Assembly (NCBI GenBank): GCA_041645325.1
Contig: JBAZQI010000034.1
Location: forward strand, 1 to 10,587
DNA: 10,587 nucleotides
Source: JAFCCL01 sp041645325
Lineage (GTDB): Archaea; Iainarchaeota; Iainarchaeia; Iainarchaeales; GCA-2688035
Direction: 5' to 3'
The notes beneath the pieces were generated by a model. The model saw only the letters and a list, made by a program, of their open reading frames with translations, did not search any database and was not told the DNA's origin. Below, piece after piece: positions 6,853 through 10,587 of the stretch. Numbering within the stretch: position 1 is the first letter of the stretch; each line of letters starts with the position of its first letter. The position numbers and the translations under genes were made by a program.

Positions 6853-7743
6853 CTACTTTTTTGCTTCCATGTATAAAGATACTTTTGGCACAGTTTTGTC
6901 AAAAAAGCAGGTGTTCCGTAAAACCGGGCAAAAGCTTTGCCCAAAACCGGACAAGTAAACCGTTTCAAATCCCGCTTGCTTCAACATTTTGCTGAGCTTG
7001 TCTGCGTTCCACCAATTGACATGAAAACCGGGGTTTCTCTCTTGTGCAGACAGACAACATTTTGAAACGCAGTAATCCAGTGCTTCGCCGTATCCTTTTT
7101 CAGCAAAAGCGGTTTCAAGCTCTTTATCTGAAATGCGTTCCTTTGCACCGTCAGCACAAAGTTCGGATGCACTGGTAGCAAAATGTTGCAGAAAAATTTG
7201 GTGAATTGATGCATTGGACATTGGCTTATTGAGCTTTATGCGCCGGTAGTTTTTTGGCTCGCTGTAAGCGCCAATCCAATAAAAGTAATCCCTGTCATTG
7301 CACTTAAAAGCCCTGTATTCTAAATCAATGTTAGGCGTGCTTAAGCGAATAATGCCCCCTTTTTTTAAAACCCGATAGCTTTCTTTGAACATGTTTAAGG
7401 CTGCTTCGTTGGTAATGTGTTCAATTGTGTGGGAAGAGTAGACAACTTCGGCAGTATTGCTTTCTATTGAAAAAGGTTTCAATGAAAGCAAATCAAAGTC
7501 AACCAGGCCTTTTGTTCCCTCAATGCTTTCTTTATACCATTTGGACAACTTGTCAATATTTGTCCAAGCGGGGTGCCTAAAATCACCGGCTCCAACATTG
7601 TAGAAACGCTTGCTTTCAACGCTTTCTTTTGAAAAAAGCCGGTAATACATTTCCAAATCGTTTCTAACTTCATAAGGGTCAATAGATTTAATGTCATATC
7701 CAAAATAGTAAGCCAATTTCTTAGCTAAAAAATTTAAACCCAA
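6853..7743 (-). CDS. Class I SAM-dependent methyltransferase, surface-glycan type
   Basis: 296 residues. Motif I NVGAGD (residues 49-54) binds SAM, with the following acidic residue at D64 (NID). D82/D84 lie in the next strand. The SSHTIEHI stretch (103-110) and VLKKGGIIRLSTPN (125-138) match the later core motifs of Methyltransf_11/COG4627-like proteins. The C-terminal part (HVNWWNADKLSKMLKQAGFE, then SLYMEAKK) is the arrangement often seen in methyltransferases of polysaccharide or glycan loci; the substrate is unknown. The start is TTG at 7743: an in-frame TGA lies three codons upstream, and the first ATG would remove about 31 plausible residues. The gene runs convergent to tRNA-Arg and divergent from the winged-helix gene. 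Its codons look more AT-rich by eye than its neighbours', which would suit acquisition by transfer (not calculated). Confidence 0.88.
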   Translation of the reverse strand: MGLNFLAKKLAYYFGYDIKSIDPYEVRNDLEMYYRLFSKESVESKRFYNVGAGDFRHPAWTNIDKLSKWYKESIEGTKGLVDFDLLSLKPFSIESNTAEVVYSSHTIEHITNEAALNMFKESYRVLKKGGIIRLSTPNIDLEYRAFKCNDRDYFYWIGAYSEPKNYRRIKLNKPMSNASIHQIFLQHFATSASELCADGAKERISDKELETAFAEKGYGEALDYCVSKCCLSAQERNPGFHVNWWNADKLSKMLKQAGFETVYLSGFGQSFCPVLRNTCFFDKTVPKVSLYMEAKK

Positions 7744-7867
7744 AATCTTTCACTTCAAGTCAAAACTTTCTTTTTCAGAGGAATTTATCTACAAACCCAG
7801 GACAATCGATGATACCCAGATTTTTGATTTCATGGTTAACCCCTTTTTATTCCGTTTAAGTACCTCT

Positions 7868-7896
7868 TTTGGTAACTAAATGTAATTATTTGGTAA
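7868..7896 (+). promoter_or_regulatory. Paired direct repeats, candidate operator of the winged-helix gene
   Basis: TTTGGTAA occurs at 7868-7875 and again at 7889-7896, exactly 21 bp apart, about two helical turns, so both copies face the same side. They sit just upstream of the TATA box of a DNA-binding protein gene, the usual place for autoregulation in archaea. The assignment is inference. The rest of the 188-bp divergent gap (7744-7931) holds a GGTTAACC palindrome near 7834 and nothing else I can name. Confidence 0.35.
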
Positions 7897-7903
7897 TAAA
7901 ATC

Positions 7904-7911
7904 AATAAAAA
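7904..7911 (+). promoter_or_regulatory. TATA-like box for the winged-helix gene
   Basis: AATAAAAA is centred about 25 nt before the ATG at 7932, implying a leaderless mRNA. Confidence 0.4.
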
Positions 7912-7931
7912 GCTTTCTCTATTTGCTAATT

Positions 7932-8189
7932 ATGAGCAAGTGGGACGAAATCAGTTATGTCTTTGCAAGCGCGTATAGAAAAAGCGTTTTAAGCGAATTG
8001 GATAAAGGAAAAACTCCGTCAATGTTGGCTCGGAGTTTGAATGTTAATCTTTCTCATGTTAGCAGGGCATTAAGCGAGCTTTCAGCAAAAGGGCTTGTAA
8101 AGTGTTTAACGCCTAAAGCCAGAAAAGGAAAAATTTTCAAAAGAACAAAGCAGGGGAATGCACTGATAAAGGCGATGGAAAAAATTTAG
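7932..8189 (+). CDS. Small winged-helix transcription regulator
   Basis: 85 residues, basic. Helices at about 12-24 and 28-36 (TPSMLARSLN) are followed by a recognition helix at about 39-52 (NLSHVSRALSELSAKG). A basic wing with two strands (LVKCLTPKARKGKIFKRTKQG) and a terminal helix complete a MarR/ArsR-like archaeal winged helix with little else attached. It should bind DNA, probably as a dimer; no ligand domain is visible. The frame is open back to 7869, but the ATG at 7932 lies 25 nt after a TATA-like box and removes a non-conserved leader. It is divergent from the methyltransferase, so it may control that gene as well as itself. The 21-bp-spaced repeats upstream are candidate sites. Confidence 0.82.
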   Translation: MSKWDEISYVFASAYRKSVLSELDKGKTPSMLARSLNVNLSHVSRALSELSAKGLVKCLTPKARKGKIFKRTKQGNALIKAMEKI

Positions 8190-8256
8190 ATAAACCTTGA
8201 TTCAATTTAAATCAGGTTGGCGTTTCTTTTAAATCCATATTTATCTCGGTAATTAT

Positions 8257-8358
8257 ATGCCCTTTGGAGAGGCACTGGTTATCAAACCAGGGCAGCCAGT
8301 TCACAGTGGGAGCATTTCCAAAGCAAAAGGCTGTTTTTGGGCAAACATCCCTATATAA
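8257..8358 (+). CDS. Possible 33-residue small protein (or a structured RNA)
   Basis: An ATG-to-TAA frame encodes MPFGEALVIKPGQPVHSGSI and 13 further residues. A TTTAAAT at 8227-8233 lies about 27 nt upstream, as expected for a leaderless gene, and the stop falls within the TATA box of the next gene. No homologue is recognised. The same DNA is rich in self-complementary segments: CTTTGGAGA (8262-8270) with 8315-8323, TGCCCT (8258-8263) with 8289-8294, and CTGGTT (8275-8280) with 8285-8290. A noncoding RNA is therefore an equal alternative. Evidence for either is weak. Confidence 0.3.
   Translation: MPFGEALVIKPGQPVHSGSISKAKGCFWANIPI
8352..8358 (+). promoter_or_regulatory. TATA box for the 60-residue small protein
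   Basis: TATATAA is centred about 28 nt before the ATG at 8383. A two-codon frame, ATG-TTA-TGA (8378-8386), overlaps that start codon and could affect initiation if the transcript begins upstream of it. Confidence 0.5.
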
Positions 8359-8382
8359 CCACTTTCCAACATTCAGTATGTT

Positions 8383-8565
8383 ATGAAAACCAAGATAATT
8401 GAAAGTAAGCCGCCTGTTACACAGACAAAAGCCATGTACAATCTGATGGAACAGTTTGAGGGCCAGACCAAGCGCATCAATATAGTGGAACAGCAATTTT
8501 TGGCACTGGCTGAACGCATGAGCAACATGGAAGGCCCGAATTACAAAGCCCGCCCTTTCAGGTAG
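8383..8565 (+). CDS. Small hypothetical protein, 60 residues
   Basis: No family recognised. The N-terminal 15 residues (MKTKIIESKPPVTQT) look extended. Residues ~17-52 form one amphipathic helix with hydrophobic residues at coiled-coil spacing (MYNLMEQF, INIVEQQFLALAERM), which suggests self-association or binding to a helical partner. A basic tail (YKARPFR) ends the protein. There is no membrane segment and no cysteine. A good TATA box stands at the right distance, which supports a real gene. It lies in the accessory-looking stretch between the two tRNA genes and shares no transcript with an identifiable neighbour. Confidence 0.6.
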   Translation: MKTKIIESKPPVTQTKAMYNLMEQFEGQTKRINIVEQQFLALAERMSNMEGPNYKARPFR

Positions 8566-8608
8566 TTATTGTGCCAAAACAACAAAAAATAGGAACTTGA
8601 GGCGTTTT

Positions 8609-8635
8609 GGGAAAACCAACTTTTGGTGTTTGCCC
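8609..8635 (+). other. Imperfect hairpin between the small gene and tRNA-Leu
   Basis: GGG, AAA(A) and CCAA on the left (8609-8619) pair with TTGG, TTT and CCC on the right (8623-8635) around a CTT loop, with single bulged bases. It could end the preceding transcript or be a 3' RNA structure. No T-run follows. The remainder of the 117-bp gap shows only the tRNA promoter. Confidence 0.25.
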
Positions 8636-8647
8636 TGCGAGAGCAAT

Positions 8648-8655
8648 CTATTAAA
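8648..8655 (+). promoter_or_regulatory. Probable TATA box for tRNA-Leu
   Basis: CTATTAAA is centred about 31 nt before the tRNA 5' end, the same spacing as for the tRNA-Arg gene in this window. Confidence 0.45.
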
Positions 8656-8682
8656 GCGTTTTGCTGGCAAAATTGTTTCAAC

Positions 8683-8849
8683 GCAGGGATAGGGAAGCGG
8701 TCAAACCTGCCAGGTTCAGGAGGCCTTTTCTTTGGCAAAGAAAAGCCCTGGGAAAAGAAAAACTTTTCCTCGAAAGGGAAGCTATGAAAGAAAAGCCGGA
8801 AAAGCCTGGTCGCTTAGTGCGTTCGGGGGTTCGAATCCTCCTCCCTGCA
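8683..8849 (+). tRNA. tRNA-Leu(CAG), split by an 83-nt intron
   Basis: Decodes CUG. Acceptor GCAGGGA pairs perfectly with TCCCTGC (8842-8848); discriminator A at 8849, no CCA encoded. D stem GGG/CCT (8692-8694 with 8706-8708), GG in the loop. Anticodon stem CCAGG/CCTGG (8710-8714 with 8805-8809). Loop T32 T33 CAG G37, then the intron, then G38 at 8804. A 15-nt variable arm (8810-8824) with CGC/GCG pairing marks a class II tRNA, which with anticodon CAG means leucine. T arm GGGGG TTCGAAT CCTCC has one G-U. The gene looks functional. Confidence 0.94.
8721..8803 (+). other. Intron of tRNA-Leu with near-canonical bulge-helix-bulge
   Basis: TTCA (8715-8718) faces GGAA (8798-8801), giving three pairs and one A-G mismatch in the central helix. 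Bulges are GG|A (8719-8721) and AA|G (8802-8804). The inner helix is GGC (8722-8724) with GCC (8795-8797), and the anticodon stem is the outer helix. Cuts fall at the usual 37/38 position. Inside, CTTTTCTTT (8725-8733) pairs with AAAGAAAAG (8737-8745), and GGAAAAG (8751-8757) pairs with CTTTTCC (8763-8769). The first hairpin closely resembles that in the tRNA-Arg intron. Confidence 0.85.
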
Positions 8850-8880
8850 TTGGTTACGAGTGACGGATTAAAACAAAGTT

Positions 8881-8888
8881 TTTTATAT
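8881..8888 (+). promoter_or_regulatory. TATA box for the hicBA operon
   Basis: TTTTATAT is centred about 36 nt before the ATG at 8921 and 27 nt before a GTG at 8912. The T-run at 8878-8884 directly after tRNA-Leu may also serve to end tRNA transcription. Confidence 0.5.
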
Positions 8889-8920
8889 TTGTTAAGTGGA
8901 CAAGTATTAAGGTGGATAAA

Positions 8921-9142
8921 ATGGACCGAAAATTTTCTGCTGTTTTGACAAAAGGCAAAGTGGCTTTTGTTGCCTTTTGCCCGGAATTTGGAGTGACAAG
9001 CCAGGGGAGAAGCGAAAAAAGCGCGTTAGGAAACCTGAAGGAAGCTGTAGAGCTTTATTTGGAAGACGAAGATGTCCAAGAGATGTTGAAAAAGAATCCT
9101 GCGAGAAAGGCAAAGATTTGTTCAATTGCAGTAAGCGCGTAA
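8921..9142 (+). CDS. hicB: HicB-like antitoxin (short form)
   Basis: 73 residues. The pattern KFSAVLTKGKVAFVAFCPEF, then GVTSQG and SALGNLKEAVELYLED, is the partial RNase H fold of HicB: two strands, the CPE-GVxSQG turn and the long helix. It should bind and block the HicA toxin encoded next. The chain ends soon after this fold (a final ARKAKICSIAVSA strand), so there is no helix-turn-helix or ribbon-helix-helix domain to bind the promoter. The ATG aligns with HicB N-termini and follows AAGGTG (8909-8914) at 6 nt, a usable Shine-Dalgarno. A GTG at 8912 would add three residues and fit a leaderless start better. It is the first gene of a compact operon. Confidence 0.9.
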   Translation: MDRKFSAVLTKGKVAFVAFCPEFGVTSQGRSEKSALGNLKEAVELYLEDEDVQEMLKKNPARKAKICSIAVSA

Positions 9143-9152
9143 CTGATTTGAA

Positions 9153-9383
9153 ATGAAGCTCCCGATAATTTCCGGAAAGAGCCTGATAAAGTTTTTGAGC
9201 AAACAAGGCTTTGAAATTGCCGGAAGGAAAGGAAGCCATGTTAGGCTCAAAAAGAAAACGCAGGGCAAGGCATTGGTAACAGTTGTTCCGCTTCACAAAA
9301 GACTTGACCCGGGAACACTTCTTGCTATACTGAGGCAATGCGAAATTTCAAAAGAAGAATTTGCCAAAGAGGAATCCAAGTGA
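9153..9383 (+). CDS. hicA: HicA mRNA-interferase toxin
   Basis: 76 residues, basic, with the double-stranded-RNA-binding-like fold of HicA/YcfA. ISGKSLIKFLSKQGFEIAGR leads into GSHVRL, where H29 is the catalytic histidine. The family signature VPLHKRLDPGTLLAILRQ follows, with helix alpha-2 at about 53-61. The family cleaves mRNA and inhibits translation, and HicB neutralises it. The size is normal for the family and all key residues are present, so it looks active. The ATG is 10 nt after the hicB stop. Its last codons overlap the GTG start of the hydrolase gene, so downstream translation may be coupled. Gene order is hicB then hicA, the reverse of the E. coli order. Confidence 0.93.
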   Translation: MKLPIISGKSLIKFLSKQGFEIAGRKGSHVRLKKKTQGKALVTVVPLHKRLDPGTLLAILRQCEISKEEFAKEESK

Positions 9384-9940
9384 ACGTTTTCATAATTCAC
9401 GGTTCTTTTGGCAGCCCTGAAGAAAACTGGTTTCCCTGGCTTAGGGGAGAGCTTGAAAAGCTTGGCGTGAAGGTTTTTGCTCCGAGGTTTCCAACGCCTG
9501 AAGGGCAGAGCCTGAAATCTTGGCTCAATGTTTTTGAAAAATACAAACAGCACTTGGATGGTGAAACGATTTTGATTGGGCACAGCCTTGGACCTGCGTT
9601 CATTTTGAATGCTTTGGAAAGCCTTGACAGGCCTGTGAAGGCCTGCTTTTTTGCCGCGGGTTTTTTGGGAAAGCTTGGCAATCAGGAATTTGACAAAGTA
9701 AACAAGGGCTTTACTGAAAGGGAATTTGACTGGAAGAGGATTAAGAAAAATGGCGGAAAATTTTTTGTTTTTTATTCAGACAATGACCCCTATGTTCCGA
9801 AAGAAAAGGCTTTGGAATTGGCAGGGCATTTGGGGGTTAAGCCTGTTCTTGTAAAGGGCGCGGGCCATTTCAATGAAAAAGCCGGTTATGAAAAATTCCC
9901 CGTGCTTTTGGAGAAAATAAAAGGGGTTGCTTTGAAATGA
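9380..9940 (+). CDS. RBBP9/YdeN-family serine hydrolase (alpha/beta hydrolase)
   Basis: 186 residues, cytoplasmic. It starts FIIHGSFGSPEENWFPWL, the oxyanion/strand-1 pattern of this family. The nucleophile is S69 in GHSLG, the acid D136 in SDNDPYVP, and the base H163 in GAGHFNEKAGY. The triad is complete and the length is typical. The substrate is unknown; relatives hydrolyse small esters or peptides. The GTG start at 9380 gives the family N-terminus and overlaps the hicA stop as GTGA. The frame is open back to 9338, but that extension lies inside hicA and adds unrelated residues. The stop overlaps the next start as ATGA. Such overlaps suggest one transcript with hicBA and matched synthesis. 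Confidence 0.92.
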   Translation: MNVFIIHGSFGSPEENWFPWLRGELEKLGVKVFAPRFPTPEGQSLKSWLNVFEKYKQHLDGETILIGHSLGPAFILNALESLDRPVKACFFAAGFLGKLGNQEFDKVNKGFTEREFDWKRIKKNGGKFFVFYSDNDPYVPKEKALELAGHLGVKPVLVKGAGHFNEKAGYEKFPVLLEKIKGVALK

Positions 9941-10548
9941 GCCTTGCGCAAGTGAAAGTTTTGGTTGAGGGCTATGCAAGGGAAGAAAATGGCAGGGAGT
10001 TTGCCTCTTCAACGGTTGTTCTTGTTAAGGACAACGGCTTGAACATTGTCGTTGACCCTGGCCTTGACAGGAAGCTTCTTTTGAAGGCGCTGAAGAAAGA
10101 AAAATTGCCGGCTCGAAAGGTTGACTTTGTGCTTTTGACCCACTATCATTTGGACCACGCGCTTCTCTCAGGGCTTTTTAAAAACGCCAGAATCATCGAT
10201 GGCACGGAGATTTACTCATGGAATGGGGAAATTGAAAAGCACAATGCCAAAATTCCGGGAACAGGCGTGAAAATAATCAAAACACCCGGGCACGACATGT
10301 TCCACTGCGCGGCACTTGCGGAAACCAGGGAATTTGGGGTTGTTGCAATTGCAGGCGATGTCTTCTGGTGGCCTGAAAGGGAAAAGCAGAAAACCGGCAG
10401 GAAAAGCCTTTTATTGCACAATGACCCTTATGTCAAGAACAGGGAACAGCTTTTGGAAAGCAGGAAAAAAATCCTGAAAGCCGCGGACTGGGTAATTCCA
10501 GGCCATGGAAAAATGTTTAGGGTTGAAAAATTAAGGGAGCATGATTGA
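9937..10548 (+). CDS. Metallo-beta-lactamase-fold hydrolase (MBLAC1/glyoxalase II-like)
   Basis: 203 residues. It carries the HxHxDH metal motif (H69, H71, D73, H74 in THYHLDH). Further ligands are H119 (TPGHDMFH), the bridging D141 (IAGDVFWW) and H190 (IPGHGK). The strand before the first motif (LNIVVDPGLD) is the usual opening. A two-metal active site is therefore complete. The fold is used for thioester, lactone, phosphodiester and RNA hydrolysis; the short C-terminus without beta-CASP or KH domains argues against RNase J/CPSF-type nucleases. MBLAC1-like is the closest description by size and motif spacing. It starts 4 nt inside the hydrolase gene and is overlapped by the following gene by 8 nt, so it belongs to the same operon. 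Confidence 0.9.
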   Translation: MSLAQVKVLVEGYAREENGREFASSTVVLVKDNGLNIVVDPGLDRKLLLKALKKEKLPARKVDFVLLTHYHLDHALLSGLFKNARIIDGTEIYSWNGEIEKHNAKIPGTGVKIIKTPGHDMFHCAALAETREFGVVAIAGDVFWWPEREKQKTGRKSLLLHNDPYVKNREQLLESRKKILKAADWVIPGHGKMFRVEKLREHD

Positions 10549-10587
10549 AGTGCTCGAAGTGAATCCTTCAAAATTGAAATGGCAGGA
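10541..10587 (+). CDS. Start of a further operon gene (partial, 3' end outside window)
   Basis: An ATG at 10541, in another frame within the last codons of the metallohydrolase gene, opens a frame that runs to the window edge: MIEVLEVNPSKLKWQ. The 8-nt overlap continues the pattern of coupled genes. Too little is visible for a function. Confidence 0.5.
   Translation, partial: MIEVLEVNPSKLKWQ

Noticed and set aside
6670..6876. 68-codon plus-strand open frame through the tRNA-Arg intron
   Set aside because: It is generated by the A-rich intron repeats and runs through the tRNA 3' exon; it is not a protein gene.
8262..8324. Third tRNA gene suggested by a 7-bp terminal stem (CTTTGGA/TCCAAAG)
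   Set aside because: No T-loop or D arm occurs at the right distance on either strand; the inner hairpin has a 4- or 6-nt loop.
8212..8496. 94-codon minus-strand open frame
   Set aside because: It crosses a promoter and the opposite-strand 60-residue gene, and its translation shows no domain.
8661..8948. 95-codon plus-strand open frame over tRNA-Leu
   Set aside because: It spans the tRNA and the hicB promoter; the open frame is fortuitous.

Overview
The window reads as a piece of an archaeal chromosome. The evidence is a family-B DNA polymerase, a type II methionyl aminopeptidase of archaeal type, two tRNA genes interrupted at position 37/38 by introns with bulge-helix-bulge splice motifs, TATA boxes about 24-29 nt before several start codons (which implies leaderless mRNAs), and no encoded CCA on the tRNAs. 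The compact layout, heavy use of AGG/AGA arginine codons and many small genes would suit a DPANN-type lineage such as Diapherotrites or Micrarchaeota. That placement is inference; no marker here fixes the phylum.

Layout. Bases 2-1138 hold the C-terminal catalytic half of PolB, cut by the window edge. Bases 1177-4383 encode a large, apparently cell-surface-anchored protein: signal peptide, beta-helix-like and PKD/Ig-like exterior, one membrane helix, and a roughly 400-residue cytoplasmic tail containing four 49-residue tandem repeats. Bases 4463-5428 encode methionyl aminopeptidase with a 27-residue low-complexity insertion. Bases 5523-6575 encode an unrecognised six-helix membrane protein. 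A tRNA-Arg(GCG) with a 115-nt intron (6607-6793) and a tRNA-Leu(CAG) with an 83-nt intron (8683-8849) bracket an accessory-looking stretch. That stretch holds a convergent SAM-dependent methyltransferase (6853-7743, minus), a small winged-helix regulator (7932-8189), a possible 33-codon ORF and a 60-residue small protein. After tRNA-Leu comes a tightly packed plus-strand operon: hicB, hicA, an RBBP9/YdeN-like serine hydrolase, a metallo-beta-lactamase-fold hydrolase and the start of another gene, with 4-nt, 4-nt and 8-nt overlaps between the last four.

Functional threads. PolB (replication) and MetAP (protein maturation) are housekeeping. The surface protein, membrane protein and methyltransferase point to the cell envelope but show no shared operon. 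HicBA is a toxin-antitoxin pair whose transcript seems to continue into two hydrolases. The most unusual signals are the related hairpin sequence in both tRNA introns, the W-x-x-F-[MI]-K repeat tail, the recent-looking MetAP insertion, and a 12-bp copy of the tRNA-Arg 3' end 1.5 kb downstream, which could mark the edge of an integrated segment.
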